Below are positions 42,243-51,845 of a stretch of 58,541 nt of DNA, in pieces. Origin of the DNA: an uncultured Clostridia bacterium (GTDB taxonomy: Bacteria > Bacillota > Clostridia > Oscillospirales > Acutalibacteraceae). The translations under genes were made by a program, and so were the position numbers. Position 1 is the stretch's first letter; every line of letters begins with the position of its first letter. The DNA lies in the NCBI GenBank assembly GCA_947364045.1, contig CANARN010000007.1, positions 1-58,541 of the forward strand. The letters are read 5' to 3'. Below the pieces are notes generated by a model. The model had not been told where the DNA came from. It made no database searches and saw only the letters and a list, made by a program, of their open reading frames with translations.

Positions 42243-42284
42243 TTTACGGCATTTCACTGTCAGGCAGTGTGAAATTTCCGTAAA
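42243..42284 (-). promoter_or_regulatory. Leader hairpin of the peptidase E-like / DUF3795 operon
   Basis: Outer arms TTTACGG (42243-42249) and CCGTAAA (42278-42284) and inner arms ATTTCAC (42251-42257) and GTGAAAT (42269-42275) form a long interrupted stem within the 5' leader. No terminator-like U-run follows. Role unknown. Confidence 0.4.
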
Positions 42285-42326
42285 CAGTTTTCATAACAAA
42301 ACGCCTAAAAAATAAATTCTAATTCA

Positions 42327-42354
42327 ATTATACACTAATTCCTATGAATTTCAA
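42327..42354 (-). promoter_or_regulatory. Promoter of the peptidase E-like operon
   Basis: Minus-strand TTGAAA, 16 bases, TATAAT, giving a leader of about 100 bases before the ATG at 42220. Confidence 0.65.
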
Positions 42355-42406
42355 GAACAGTAATAAAACCGTCTGAAAAGCATATATTTATTTTGAGGTG
42401 GGGAAA

Positions 42407-42880
42407 ATGCGGAAGAAATACAGGACATTCATAATATTAATTTCTGTTTCGCTTGCAATCGGGGGATTTTCAGCGCTTCTTACAAGTGGGAATATGCAGC
42501 TTTTTGACGAGATAAGCAAGCCTCCGCTCTCTCCGCCCGCATTTCTGTTCCCTGTGGTGTGGACAATTCTTTACATTCTTATGGGGTTTTCAAGCGCAGT
42601 AGTATTTGAGCACCGAAAATTCAAAAAAAGAGAAGCCGAAACAGGTCTTATTTTGTATGGCGTTAACCTGTTTCTAAACTTCTTTTGGAGTATAATATTC
42701 TTCAATTTCAGAGCATACACATTTGCATTTGTCTGGCTGCTGATTTTGTGGTCGGTAATCCTCGCTATGATTGCGCAGTTTTATAAGGTCAACAGGCTCT
42801 CAGCATATTTGCAGATTCCGTATTTTATTTGGGTAACATTTGCAGGATATTTAATTCTCGGAATAAGCATATTAAATTGA
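42407..42880 (+). CDS. TspO/MBR-family protein
   Basis: A 157-residue membrane protein with five predicted helices. The family hallmarks are PPLSPPAFLFPVVWTILYI (near 42) and the tryptophan/asparagine-rich helix LFLNFFWSIIFF. TspO binds tetrapyrroles and is linked to stress and porphyrin handling; the role in this organism is not known. GAGGTGG lies 5 bases before ATG 42407; the GTG at 42398 falls in the ribosome site. Confidence 0.9.
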   Translation: MRKKYRTFIILISVSLAIGGFSALLTSGNMQLFDEISKPPLSPPAFLFPVVWTILYILMGFSSAVVFEHRKFKKREAETGLILYGVNLFLNFFWSIIFFNFRAYTFAFVWLLILWSVILAMIAQFYKVNRLSAYLQIPYFIWVTFAGYLILGISILN

Positions 42881-42924
42881 AATAGCAGTAAACACGGGTT
42901 TTGGAGGACGTTCCTTACAAAATT

Positions 42925-43146
42925 CTTGTCGCCCCTGAAAGGGCGTGGACATCCGGTAGATGCCGAATTAACGCTGTCTGAGCCGGCAGGTGAGTAATGG
43001 AGACGGGGCAGAGTTTACAGAGGGATCTTGTCGCCCCTGAAAGGGGAGATGTCAACAAAGTTGACAGAGGGGTTTATTAGTAGTCAATAAAAAATAACCC
43101 CTCAGTCTCGCTAACGCTCGACAGCTCCCCTTTCAGGGGAGCCGAG
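42925..43146. repeat. Composite intergenic repeat with 15-bp inverted ends, about 222 bases
   Basis: Part A (42925-43003) matches 41046-41122, including the CATCCGGT...GATG and GAGCCGGCAGG blocks. Part B (43034-43139) is a clean 106-bp unit with perfect 15-bp inverted ends, CCCCTGAAAGGGGAG and CTCCCCTTTCAGGGG. It encloses TGTCAAC-AAA-GTTGACA and no ORF. CTTGTCGCCCCTGAAAGG starts both parts. MITE-like; it fills the gap between tspO and argF. Confidence 0.7.
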
Positions 43147-43183
43147 GGTCAACACACTCTACAAAAATACCAATAAAAAGTAA

Positions 43184-43205
43184 GGGCTGCCGATTCCGAC
43201 AGCCC
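43184..43205 (-). terminator. Terminator of the histidine-arginine operon
   Basis: Minus-strand GGGCTGTCG-GAAT-CGGCAGCCC followed by TTACTTTTTATT, 58 bases past the argF stop. Confidence 0.88.
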
Positions 43206-43263
43206 GAAATAAAATATGTAAAATTATATTATTTTTTTGCCACGGTATGCCCTACAAATAATT

Positions 43264-44247
43264 TTACAGCGTTGCCGCCATAACGGCTTTTATTGTGTGC
43301 ATACGGTTTTCAGCCTCGTCAAATACTATTGAGCGGTCGCTCTCAATTACCTCGTCGGTAACCTCCATACAAGTCAAGCCGAATTTTTCGTAAATTTTCT
43401 TGCCGATTTCGGTGTTAAGGTCGTGAAAAGCAGGCAAACAGTGCATAAAGCGGCAGTTTTCACCTGCATTATTAAGCAAATCCATTGTAACTCTGTAAGG
43501 AGTTAAATCACGGATACGCTCTTCCCAGACCTCGTCAGCCTCGCCCATTGAAACCCAAACATCCGTATAAATTACATCGGCATTTTTTGTTGCAATCAAG
43601 GGGTCTTCGCAAAATTCAATAACCGCGCCCGTTTCCTCCGCGATTTTCATACATTCATTTACAAGCTCTCCGTCGGGAAAATACTTTTTCGGAGCGCAGG
43701 CAACAAAATGCATACCCATTTTTGCCGCGCCGACCATTAAGGAATTGCCCATATTGTACCTTGCGTCGCCCATATAGACAAGCCTTTTGCCCGAAAGAGT
43801 GCCGAAATGCTCACGGATTGTCAGAAAATCAGCCAAAATCTGCGTCGGGTGAAACTCATTTGTAAGTCCGTTCCAAACGGGTACGCCTGCATATTTTGCT
43901 AAATTTTCAACGATTTCCTGCCCGAATCCGCGGTATTCAATTCCGTCAAACATTCGGCCTAAGACCCTTGCAGTGTCCGCAATGCTCTCTTTTTTGCCTA
44001 TCTGCGAGCCTTGCGGGTCGAGGTACACAGGGTGCATACCGAGATCTGCCGCCGCAACCTCAAATGCACAGCGTGTACGGGTGCTTGTTTTTTCAAAAAT
44101 AAGCGCAATGTTTTTGCCCTCGCAAGTTCTGTGGGGTATTCCGTTTTTCTTTTTATTTTTAAGCTCTGCCGACAAATCGAGCAAATAATTTATTTCCTCG
44201 GGAGTAAAATCGAGCAACTTTAAAAAATGCCTACCTTTTAAATTCAT
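43264..44247 (-). CDS. argF: Ornithine carbamoyltransferase
   Basis: A 327-residue cytosolic enzyme forming citrulline from ornithine and carbamoyl phosphate. The carbamoyl-phosphate motif STRTRCAFE (STRT), the HPTQILADF segment and the ornithine-binding HCLPAFHD are intact. ATG 44247 follows AAGGGTG by 5 bases and lies 10 bases past the argD stop; the ten-residue longer reading overlaps argD and is less likely. Last gene of the his-arg operon; argG and argH are not in the window. Confidence 0.96.
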   Translation of the reverse strand: MNLKGRHFLKLLDFTPEEINYLLDLSAELKNKKKNGIPHRTCEGKNIALIFEKTSTRTRCAFEVAAADLGMHPVYLDPQGSQIGKKESIADTARVLGRMFDGIEYRGFGQEIVENLAKYAGVPVWNGLTNEFHPTQILADFLTIREHFGTLSGKRLVYMGDARYNMGNSLMVGAAKMGMHFVACAPKKYFPDGELVNECMKIAEETGAVIEFCEDPLIATKNADVIYTDVWVSMGEADEVWEERIRDLTPYRVTMDLLNNAGENCRFMHCLPAFHDLNTEIGKKIYEKFGLTCMEVTDEVIESDRSIVFDEAENRMHTIKAVMAATL

Positions 44248-44257
44248 ACCGTCACCC

Positions 44258-45424
44258 TTACACATTTGCACACGCATTCTTTATTATTTCAACAGCTTTT
44301 AAAAGCGTTTCTTTCGGAATATTCAGCGCCGGAAGCAAGCGGACTTTGTCTTTAGCAGTAAGGCAAAGAACGCCTTTTTCCATTACTTCCTTAACTATTT
44401 CCGCGGCAGGCCTTACGGGCTTAATACCAATCATAAGTCCCATTCCACTGACGCTTTCAACGCCATTTGCGCCGTCTAAAGCCTCAAAAACAGCCTTGCT
44501 TTTCTCTTTAACATCCGCAAGTAAATTACTGTCAATTCGCTTTACAATGCTTACAGCCGCCGCACAGCAAACGGGGTTTCCGCCGAAGGTTGAACCGTGG
44601 TCGCCGAATCCGAGAACATTCTGCGCCTTTTCGCCGATAAGCGTAGCCCCAAGCGGCAAGCCGCCTGCAAGCCCTTTTGCGGTAGAAACAACATCCGGTG
44701 TTACGCCGTAATTCATATAAGCGTAAAGTTCACCTGTTCTGCCGTTGCCTGTCTGAACCTCGTCAACCATAAATAAAACATCGTTTTCATTGCACCAAGC
44801 GTTTAAGTTCTTAATAAAATCAGCGTCTATTGGCAGAACTCCGCCCTCACCCTGAATACATTCAATAAGTACGCCTGCAACGGGAGTTTCGCTGTGGATT
44901 TTGTTCAAGGCATCTAAATTGCCCATGTCAACACTTGTAAAACCGGGGGTTAAGGGATTAAACAGCTCGTGGTAATGCTCCTGCCCTGTTGCGGACAGAG
45001 TAGTAAGCGTTCTGCCGTGAAAGCTGTTATTTAATGTTACTATTGTATAACGGTCTTTACCGTATTTGTCACTCGCATATTTTCTTGCAAGTTTTATTGC
45101 ACATTCATTTGCTTCAGCGCCCGAATTTGAGAAAAACACCTTTTTCATTCCCGTTTTTTCGCAAAGCAACTCTGCAAGGCGAACGCAAGGCTCGGTATAA
45201 TAAAGATTTGACATATGCTGAACCTTAGAAATCTGCTCTGTCACTGCCGTCTGCCAAATTTCATCGGCAATGCCGAATGACGTGACGCCAATCCCCGAGC
45301 CGAGGTCGATATATTCCTTGCCGTTTTCGTCCTTTACAACCGAGCCTTTTCCGCTGACAATGCTTACGGGAAAGCGGTTGTATGTATTTGCTATATATTT
45401 TTTATCTGTTTCTTGTAAGCTCAT
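44258..45424 (-). CDS. argD: Acetylornithine aminotransferase
   Basis: A 388-residue class III PLP aminotransferase converting N-acetylglutamate semialdehyde to N-acetylornithine. [26 protein letters not shown] and the PLP-lysine segment [14 protein letters not shown] are complete. The start overlaps the argB stop by 4 bases. Succinyl-diaminopimelate side activity is known in the family. Confidence 0.96.
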   Translation of the reverse strand: MSLQETDKKYIANTYNRFPVSIVSGKGSVVKDENGKEYIDLGSGIGVTSFGIADEIWQTAVTEQISKVQHMSNLYYTEPCVRLAELLCEKTGMKKVFFSNSGAEANECAIKLARKYASDKYGKDRYTIVTLNNSFHGRTLTTLSATGQEHYHELFNPLTPGFTSVDMGNLDALNKIHSETPVAGVLIECIQGEGGVLPIDADFIKNLNAWCNENDVLFMVDEVQTGNGRTGELYAYMNYGVTPDVVSTAKGLAGGLPLGATLIGEKAQNVLGFGDHGSTFGGNPVCCAAAVSIVKRIDSNLLADVKEKSKAVFEALDGANGVESVSGMGLMIGIKPVRPAAEIVKEVMEKGVLCLTAKDKVRLLPALNIPKETLLKAVEIIKNACANV

Positions 45425-46287
45425 TTTTTATCTCCTGTGACCATTGTACCTGCACCCTCGGCAGTAAGAAGCTCCATAAGAATTGAATGGGGTATTCTGC
45501 CGTCCATTATCGTTACGTTTTCAACGCCTTTATTTATTGCCTCAACACAGCAGTCAACCTTCGGTATCATTCCGCCTGCAATTATGCCCTCTTCTTTAAG
45601 CGACTGTGCTTCGGTAACGGTAAGCTCAGGAATAAGCGTTGAGGGGTCGTCCTTATCTCGGAGTACGCCTGCAATATCGGTCATCATTATAAGCCTTTCC
45701 GCCTTGAGTGCCCCTGCAATAAATGCCGCCGCAGTATCGCCGTTAATGTTGTAGGTATTACCTTTTTTGTCGCAGGCAACCGTTGAAATTACGGGGATAT
45801 AACCGTATTCAAGGATACCCTCAACAGGTTCAATATTTATCTTTGTTATTTCGCCTACGTAACCTAATTTTTCATTTTTAAACCTTGCTTCAATAAGCTT
45901 GCCGTCAATGCCGGAAACGCCCATTACATTGGCGCCCTGCACTTGAAGAAGATTTACAAGAGACTTGTTAACCTTTCCTGCCAAGACCATTTCGACAATA
46001 TCCACGGTTTCCTTATCGGTAACACGAAGTCCGTCAACAAACTCAGCTTTTTTGCCGAGCTTATTCATAAGGTCGTTAATTTCAGGACCGCCGCCGTGAA
46101 CGAGAACCACCTTAACGCCGATAAGCCACAAGAGAACTATGTCCTCCATAACCTGCTTTTTAAGGCTTTCGTTTATCATTGCGTTGCCACCGTATTTAAT
46201 AACTACGACCTTGCCCACATAACGCTTAATGTAGGGAAGAGCCTGTGTTAAGACCTCTGCACGCTCTGCGTTTGAAAAATTTTCCAT
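45421..46287 (-). CDS. argB: Acetylglutamate kinase
   Basis: A 288-residue amino-acid kinase phosphorylating N-acetylglutamate. The glycine-rich KYGGNAMIN near 30 and VLVHGGGPEIN near 60 bind substrate and ATP. The N-terminal helix before the kinase core is the element that allows arginine-sensitive hexamers, so feedback inhibition is plausible. ATG 46287 has GGGGGT about 11 bases upstream; a TTG at 46314 is the alternative. It lies 23 bases after argJ. Confidence 0.95.
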   Translation of the reverse strand: MENFSNAERAEVLTQALPYIKRYVGKVVVIKYGGNAMINESLKKQVMEDIVLLWLIGVKVVLVHGGGPEINDLMNKLGKKAEFVDGLRVTDKETVDIVEMVLAGKVNKSLVNLLQVQGANVMGVSGIDGKLIEARFKNEKLGYVGEITKINIEPVEGILEYGYIPVISTVACDKKGNTYNINGDTAAAFIAGALKAERLIMMTDIAGVLRDKDDPSTLIPELTVTEAQSLKEEGIIAGGMIPKVDCCVEAINKGVENVTIMDGRIPHSILMELLTAEGAGTMVTGDKK

Positions 46288-46310
46288 AAGGATTTTTACC
46301 CCCAAATTTA

Positions 46311-47564
46311 TCAAGTACGGTAATCGCCGTTTATTTTAACATAATCATAGGTTAAATCGCAACCCCAAGCAGTCGCTTTTTCACTGCCTTCGTGTAATTC
46401 AACCAGAATCTGAATTTCATCGGAAGAGAGAACCTCGCTCGCCTTTTCCTCGCTGAACTCAATTCCCGAACCGTTTCGGCATACGGACACTGTGCCTTTA
46501 TCGCTCTTCAAATCAACATCTACCTTGTTTATATCAAACTCGGCGTCTGCATAGCCTATGGCGCAAAGAACACGCCCCCAGTTTGCGTCCTCGCCGAACA
46601 TTGCCGCCTTGAAAAGAGATGAGCAGACAACACTTTTGGCAACGGTAATTGCCGTGTCTTTATCTTCAGCGCCGCTTACGGTACATTCAAGAAGCTTTGT
46701 CGCACCCTCGCCGTCTTTGGCAAGCATACGGGTAAGGTTTGCCATTACCTCGTAAAGTGCAGATTTGAATATTTCAAAATCTTCGCCCTCAGCGGTAATT
46801 TCTTCATTAAAGGCAAGACCGTTTGCCATAAGGCATACCATATCATTGGTTGAGGTATCGCCGTCAATTGAAAGACAGTTGTAAGTAACCTTAACAATTT
46901 CGCTCAGCGCTTTCTGCAAAATGTCTGAACTTATTGCGCAGTCGGTTGTAATAAAATTAAGCGTTGTTGCCATATTGGGGTGAATCATTCCGCTTCCCTT
47001 TGCCATACCGCCTATTTTGCAAATTTTTCCGTCTATAATAAATTCAACCGCATACTCTTTTTTAACTGTATCTGTGGTCATAATTGCAGTTGCGGCTTCA
47101 AGGTTTTTGCCGTAATCAAGTTCTTTCGCAAGAATCGGGACAGCTCTTTCAATAGGCTCTATCGGGAGAATTTGACCGATAACACCCGTACTTGCAACAA
47201 TTACCTGCTCTTTAGGAATGTTAAGTTCAGTTGCTACAAGCTCGCACATTCTGTTTGCCTTTTCCTCGCCGTCTGCGTTGCAGGTGTTGGCATTTTTGGA
47301 ATTGGCAATAACCGCCTTGGCTTTATTTCCGCTTGCGGCTAAATTCGCCTTTGTTACGAGTATGGGCGCACCCTTAACCTTATTTTGTGTGTAAACAGCC
47401 GCCGCATTGCACACGACATCGCTCACATAAAGACAAATATCGTTTTTATGCTTTATATCGGGATTAAGATTTTCAACATTCGGCTTTTTTATTCCGCAGT
47501 AAGTGCCGCTTGCCCGAAATCCCTTTGCGGCGCAAATTCCGCCGTCAATCAATTTAAATTCCAT
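46311..47564 (-). CDS. argJ: Glutamate N-acetyltransferase / amino-acid acetyltransferase
   Basis: A 417-residue enzyme that recycles the acetyl group from acetylornithine to glutamate; bifunctional forms also use acetyl-CoA. The self-cleavage region KGSGMIHPNMATTLNF (about 183-198) provides the catalytic Thr of the beta chain. ATG 47564 is chosen because AGGAG would be only 2 bases from the ATG at 47570. Its start lies 2 bases past the argC stop. No argA is seen, in line with a cyclic pathway. Confidence 0.95.
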   Translation of the reverse strand: MEFKLIDGGICAAKGFRASGTYCGIKKPNVENLNPDIKHKNDICLYVSDVVCNAAAVYTQNKVKGAPILVTKANLAASGNKAKAVIANSKNANTCNADGEEKANRMCELVATELNIPKEQVIVASTGVIGQILPIEPIERAVPILAKELDYGKNLEAATAIMTTDTVKKEYAVEFIIDGKICKIGGMAKGSGMIHPNMATTLNFITTDCAISSDILQKALSEIVKVTYNCLSIDGDTSTNDMVCLMANGLAFNEEITAEGEDFEIFKSALYEVMANLTRMLAKDGEGATKLLECTVSGAEDKDTAITVAKSVVCSSLFKAAMFGEDANWGRVLCAIGYADAEFDINKVDVDLKSDKGTVSVCRNGSGIEFSEEKASEVLSSDEIQILVELHEGSEKATAWGCDLTYDYVKINGDYRT

Positions 47565-47566
47565 TC

Positions 47567-48496
47567 TCATTCTCCTATATTAAGTCCTGTGGCGTCATTA
47601 AGACCCAGAACAATATTCATATTTTGAATTGCCGCACCCGATGCGCCTTTTCCGAGGTTGTCAAATCGGGATACAAGCATTATTCTGTCATCATTTCCGA
47701 ATACGCTTATCTCCATATCATCTCTGCCTGACATTTTTGAGGCTGAAAGGAAACCGCTCTCGTCTGAATTTTCACGGTATTTAACTATTTTACCCATATA
47801 ATAAGACCCGTAAATATTTTTAATATCATCAAGACTGCCGTTTATCTGCTCTTTAGAGAGTGTTATTACAACTTCCATTCCCGAATAGTAGCTTGAAACT
47901 ATGGGCGTGAACATTGGCAGTTTATTAAGCTTGCAGATTTTGCTCATTTCGGGCAGGTGCTTGTGTGTCTGCGAAAGCCCGTAGCTTCTGGGAGCAAGCA
48001 ATGCTTCGCTTAACTCATCTGTTTCGTAATCGGCAATCATTTTTTTGCCGCCGCCTGAATAGCCTGTCAGTGAAAATGCTGAAATAATTGCATCAGAGGG
48101 AATTATTCCGTTTTCTGTAAGCGGTTTTACAAGAGATATAAATCCGCTTGCGTGACAGCCGGGGTTGGCTATGCGCTTTGAGTTTTTAATGATTTCTCTC
48201 TGCCCCGTAAGCTCAGGAAAGCCGTAAGCCCAGCCGCTTGCCGTTCTGTGCGCCGTCGAAGTATCAATAACAACAGTTCTGTCATTCTCTATAAGTGTTA
48301 CCGCTTCTCTTGCCGCATCATCAGGCAAGCACAAAAATGCAATATCCGCTGAATTCAGCGCTTCCGCTCTGGCGGTTAAATCCTTTCTCTTGTCACCTGT
48401 TAAAATTATCAGCTCAAGGTCACGTCGCTCACCGAGGCGCTCGTAAATTCTGAGCCCCGTTGTACCTGCGCTTCCGTCAATAAATACCTTCGTCAT
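47567..48496 (-). CDS. argC: N-acetyl-gamma-glutamyl-phosphate reductase (type 2 short form)
   Basis: A 309-residue NADPH-dependent reductase. The nucleotide motif GSAGTTGLRI lies at 8-17 and the catalytic cysteine is C114 in ANPGCHASGF. The sequence is shorter than the common about 345-residue type and matches the ArgC type 2 class. It follows hisIE after 18 bases with no terminator or promoter visible between, joining the two pathways in one transcript. Confidence 0.95.
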   Translation of the reverse strand: MTKVFIDGSAGTTGLRIYERLGERRDLELIILTGDKRKDLTARAEALNSADIAFLCLPDDAAREAVTLIENDRTVVIDTSTAHRTASGWAYGFPELTGQREIIKNSKRIANPGCHASGFISLVKPLTENGIIPSDAIISAFSLTGYSGGGKKMIADYETDELSEALLAPRSYGLSQTHKHLPEMSKICKLNKLPMFTPIVSSYYSGMEVVITLSKEQINGSLDDIKNIYGSYYMGKIVKYRENSDESGFLSASKMSGRDDMEISVFGNDDRIMLVSRFDNLGKGASGAAIQNMNIVLGLNDATGLNIGE

Positions 48497-48514
48497 ATAT
48501 TTTACCGTTCTCTC

Positions 48515-49165
48515 TTACTTTGTCATTTTTTCCTGTTTAACCTTATGGTCAATAACATGGCGTGATGCAAGCTCCTTGTGAATGTCCGCAAGGTCAATTC
48601 CCGCCTCAATCATCAGCACCATTACGTGATATGCAAGGTCGGCAATCTCATAAATCGTTTCCGCCTTGTCGTTATCCTTTGCGGCGATGATAACCTCTGT
48701 ACTCTCTTCGCCGACTTTTTTAAGAATTTTGTCAAGACCCTTCTCAAAAAGGTATGTTGTGTATGAGCCTTCCTTCTTTTCTGTCTTTCTGCCTTTAATA
48801 AGCTCCATTAAATCCTCATATGAAAAATCGTTTAACTCGTCGCTTTGATAAATTTTATCGTTAAAGCAGGAGAACGTACCCTTATGGCAGGCAGGACCGT
48901 CGGGCATTACGGAAACTACAAGCGCGTCTTTATCGCAGTCGGCGGTAATTGAAACTATATGCTGATAATTTCCGCTGGTTTCGCCCTTGAGCCAAAGCTC
49001 CTGACGTGACCTGCTCCAAAAGCAGGTAAGCCCCTTTTCCATTGAAATTTTAAGGCTCTCTCTATTCATATAGGCAAGAGTTAAAACCTTTTTGCTGACT
49101 GAATCCACAACTATTGCGGGAATAAGCCCTTTTTCATCAAATTTAAGTTCGTCAATATTTATCAT
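48515..49165 (-). CDS. hisI: Bifunctional phosphoribosyl-AMP cyclohydrolase / phosphoribosyl-ATP pyrophosphatase
   Basis: A 216-residue fusion (HisIE). The N-terminal cyclohydrolase has [10 protein letters not shown] and the zinc/catalytic [13 protein letters not shown] (about 89-101). The C-terminal pyrophosphatase is an all-helical MazG-like domain with [13 protein letters not shown]. It catalyses steps 2 and 3 of histidine synthesis. ATG 49165 with TAGGAG 7 bases ahead, 4 bases past the hisF stop; the 40-residue longer reading lies inside hisF. Confidence 0.95.
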   Translation of the reverse strand: MINIDELKFDEKGLIPAIVVDSVSKKVLTLAYMNRESLKISMEKGLTCFWSRSRQELWLKGETSGNYQHIVSITADCDKDALVVSVMPDGPACHKGTFSCFNDKIYQSDELNDFSYEDLMELIKGRKTEKKEGSYTTYLFEKGLDKILKKVGEESTEVIIAAKDNDKAETIYEIADLAYHVMVLMIEAGIDLADIHKELASRHVIDHKVKQEKMTK

Positions 49166-49169
49166 TTTT

Positions 49170-49928
49170 TTATCTCCTAACGGGAATATTCGCCTTTGCC
49201 ATTTTTTCTTTAAGGTCTTTAATCTTGATTTCACCGAAATGGAATACTGATGCCGCAAGACCTGCGTCAACCTTCGGGATTTCATTAAAAAGCGTAATAA
49301 AATCTTCTGTTTTGCCTGCTCCTCCGGAGGCTATAACAGGAACACTTACTGTGTCGCAAACCTCTTTAAGCAGTTCCAAATCAAAGCCGCCCTTAACGCC
49401 GTCGGTATCCATTGAATTAACAACAACCTCGCCCGCGCCGTTATCAACACATTTTTTTATCCAGCTTATCGCTTCAATGCCTGTATTTTCTCTTCCGCCC
49501 TTGGCGAAAACTCTGAAAACGCCGTCAACACGCTTAACGTCAACTGAAATTACAACGCACTGGTCGCCGTAAAGCTTTGCCGCCTCGGAAATGAGCGACG
49601 GATTTTTGATTGCACCCGAATTTACGCTGACTTTGTCAGCACCGCATTTAAGCACACGGTCAAAATCCTCGACCGTGTTTATTCCGCCGCCGACAGTCAA
49701 CGGAATGAACACCCGTTTTGCCGTTTCCGTTAAAATATCGGTAAAGATTTTACGGCCGTCCGAGGACGCTGTTATATCGTAAAACACCAGCTCGTCTGCT
49801 CCGCTCTTTGAATAAAAGTCAGCCAATTCAACGGGCGAAGAAACATCCCGAAGCCCTGTAAAGTTAACTCCCTTTACAACTCTTCCGTCCCTGACATCAA
49901 GACAGGGAATGATTCTTTTTGTTATCAT
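49170..49928 (-). CDS. hisF: Imidazole glycerol phosphate synthase, cyclase subunit
   Basis: A 252-residue (beta/alpha)8 barrel that, with HisH, makes imidazole glycerol phosphate and AICAR. The catalytic aspartates lie in [13 protein letters not shown] (D11) and VNSMDTDG (near 130). The start overlaps the hisA stop by 4 bases. Confidence 0.97.
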   Translation of the reverse strand: MITKRIIPCLDVRDGRVVKGVNFTGLRDVSSPVELADFYSKSGADELVFYDITASSDGRKIFTDILTETAKRVFIPLTVGGGINTVEDFDRVLKCGADKVSVNSGAIKNPSLISEAAKLYGDQCVVISVDVKRVDGVFRVFAKGGRENTGIEAISWIKKCVDNGAGEVVVNSMDTDGVKGGFDLELLKEVCDTVSVPVIASGGAGKTEDFITLFNEIPKVDAGLAASVFHFGEIKIKDLKEKMAKANIPVRR

Positions 49929-50638
49929 TTTGCTGCCTCAACCGCCTTTTTCAAATCTATATCGCCTGTATAATAGGCTTTTCCTATAATCGCCCCGTAA
50001 ATGTTTTTCTCTGCAAGGCGTTCAACGTCATTAAGGCTTGAAACACCGCCCGAAGCTGTAATGTTCATATTAAATTTACTCATAAGCTCACTGTAAAGCG
50101 CGTGGTTTGTGCCGTTCATCGCTCCGTCCTTGGAAATGTCGGTGCAAATAAGGGTTTTAACGCCGTCCGCCTGCATTTTTTCGCAAAATTCAAAGGCGGT
50201 AAGCTCGCTTTTTTCTGTCCAGCCCTTTATTGCGACAAATCCGTCTTTTATATCAATTCCGACAGCAATTTTTTCGCCATATTCCTTAACGGCTTCTTTT
50301 ACAAAGCCTTCGTTTGTAACTGCCGCCGTACCGAGAATAACTCTGTCAATCCCCGCCGAAATGTATCTTTCGATTGTATTCATATCACGGATACCGCCGC
50401 CTATTTCGCAAAAAAGCCCGCTGCGTCTTTTAATCTCAATTACTGTATCAAAATTAGGCGTTGTACCGTCTTTAGCGCCCTCCAAATCCACAATGTGAAT
50501 ATGCGCCGCGCCTTGAGTTTTAAAATCCTCCGCAATTTCAGGCGGATTTTCACTGTAAACCGTCATTTTATTGTAATCGCCTTTGTAAAGGCGAACAGCT
50601 TTACCCTCAAATAAATCTATCGCAGGAAAAATAATCAT
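49925..50638 (-). CDS. hisA: Phosphoribosylformimino-AICAR-phosphate isomerase
   Basis: A 237-residue barrel enzyme related to HisF, catalysing the Amadori rearrangement of ProFAR. D8 in PAIDLFEGKAVRL and the second aspartate in CTDISKDGAM (near 127) are the acid/base pair. Four-base overlaps at both ends. Confidence 0.96.
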   Translation of the reverse strand: MIIFPAIDLFEGKAVRLYKGDYNKMTVYSENPPEIAEDFKTQGAAHIHIVDLEGAKDGTTPNFDTVIEIKRRSGLFCEIGGGIRDMNTIERYISAGIDRVILGTAAVTNEGFVKEAVKEYGEKIAVGIDIKDGFVAIKGWTEKSELTAFEFCEKMQADGVKTLICTDISKDGAMNGTNHALYSELMSKFNMNITASGGVSSLNDVERLAEKNIYGAIIGKAYYTGDIDLKKAVEAAK

Positions 50639-51258
50639 AAAGCTTCCCCCTTTACCTCTGTAAATGCACGGAGAATTTTAAGTCCTGTCTCACCGCTCTT
50701 TTCAGGGTGGAACTGGCATCCGAACACATTTTTATTCTGCACTGTTGCAGTTAAATCTGCTCCGTATTCAGCCGTTGCCACAGTGTATTCATCACAGTCC
50801 GCCGCATAAAACGAATGAACGAAATAGACAAAATCGCCGTTGTTTATGTATTTGTTAATCGGACTGTTCATTTTAAAATCAAGGGAATTCCAACCGATAT
50901 GGGGTATTTTAAGGTCTTTCGGAATAACATCTGCAATCGGTCTTATGCTACCGTGAATAAGCCCTAAGCCCTTATGCTCGCCGTACTCATAGCTTTTATC
51001 AAACAAAAGCTGCATTCCGAGGCAAATACCCATAATCGGCTTGCCCTTTTTAGCTTCATTTATTAAAACGCCGCCGAGTCCCGATTGGAACAGTTTATTT
51101 GCCGCATCGCCGAATGCGCCTACACCGGGGAGTATTATTCTGTCTGCTTTTTCTATTTCAGATATATCGTTTGTAACAACGGCGTCTGCGCCTATTGCCG
51201 AAAACGAGCTTTTCAGTGAAAACAGGTTTCCGACGCCGTAATCTGCAATTGCTATCAT
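50635..51258 (-). CDS. hisH: Imidazole glycerol phosphate synthase, glutaminase subunit
   Basis: A 207-residue class I amidotransferase that feeds ammonia to HisF. The nucleophile is the Cys of GICLGMQLLF (near 78), with His-Glu in CQFHPEKSGE near the C-terminus. Directly precedes hisA; the start abuts the hisB stop. Confidence 0.97.
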   Translation of the reverse strand: MIAIADYGVGNLFSLKSSFSAIGADAVVTNDISEIEKADRIILPGVGAFGDAANKLFQSGLGGVLINEAKKGKPIMGICLGMQLLFDKSYEYGEHKGLGLIHGSIRPIADVIPKDLKIPHIGWNSLDFKMNSPINKYINNGDFVYFVHSFYAADCDEYTVATAEYGADLTATVQNKNVFGCQFHPEKSGETGLKILRAFTEVKGEAL

Positions 51259-51845
51259 CAGAGAACTCCTTTTGTTGACGGAATTTCATCCTTATAATCC
51301 GAATTTATTTTTACTGCCTTTGCGAGCGCCCTTGCCGCTGACTTAAACGCACCCTCGATTATGTGGTGCGAATTTTCGCCTGCAAGCTGTTTGACGTGCA
51401 AGGTACACCCAGCCGTGCGTACAAATCCGAGCCAAAATTCTTTTACAAGCTCCGTGTCAAAATCGCCGACCTTTTCAGTGGGGATTTCCAAATTGAAGCC
51501 GAGGTACGCTCTGCCCGAAAGGTCAACAGCAGTAAGAATCAATGCCTCGTCCATCGGCAAAATTATATCACCGTAACGCTCTATTCCTTTTTTGTCACCG
51601 AGAGCCTCGGAAAACGCAGTTCCAAGCACTATGCCTATATCTTCAACAGTGTGGTGATAATCCACATTCGTGTCACCGTCGCATTTAACCGCCAAATCAA
51701 ATCTGCCGTGCTTTGCGAAAAGAGTTAACATATGGTCAAGAAAGCCGCAGCCGGTATCTATCTCGCTTTTTCCGCTGCCGTCAATATTTAACGAAAGCTT
51801 AATTTTTGTTTCAGCAGTATTTCTCTCAATAGCCGAAGTTCTCAT
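51258..51845 (-). CDS. hisB: Imidazoleglycerol-phosphate dehydratase
   Basis: A 195-residue monofunctional dehydratase without the phosphatase domain of enteric HisB. The metal-binding histidine clusters DYHHTVEDIGI (near 61) and NSHHIIEGAFK (near 160) are intact. Histidinol phosphatase is not encoded in this cluster, so another gene must supply it. Confidence 0.97.
   Translation of the reverse strand: MRTSAIERNTAETKIKLSLNIDGSGKSEIDTGCGFLDHMLTLFAKHGRFDLAVKCDGDTNVDYHHTVEDIGIVLGTAFSEALGDKKGIERYGDIILPMDEALILTAVDLSGRAYLGFNLEIPTEKVGDFDTELVKEFWLGFVRTAGCTLHVKQLAGENSHHIIEGAFKSAARALAKAVKINSDYKDEIPSTKGVL

Noticed and set aside
40196-43146. CRISPR array
   Set aside because: The repeats are long, irregular and palindromic, with no regular repeat-spacer period and no cas genes.
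50102-50614. Plus-strand ORF of 170 codons inside hisA
   Set aside because: Antisense to a complete hisA barrel gene with overlapping operon neighbours.
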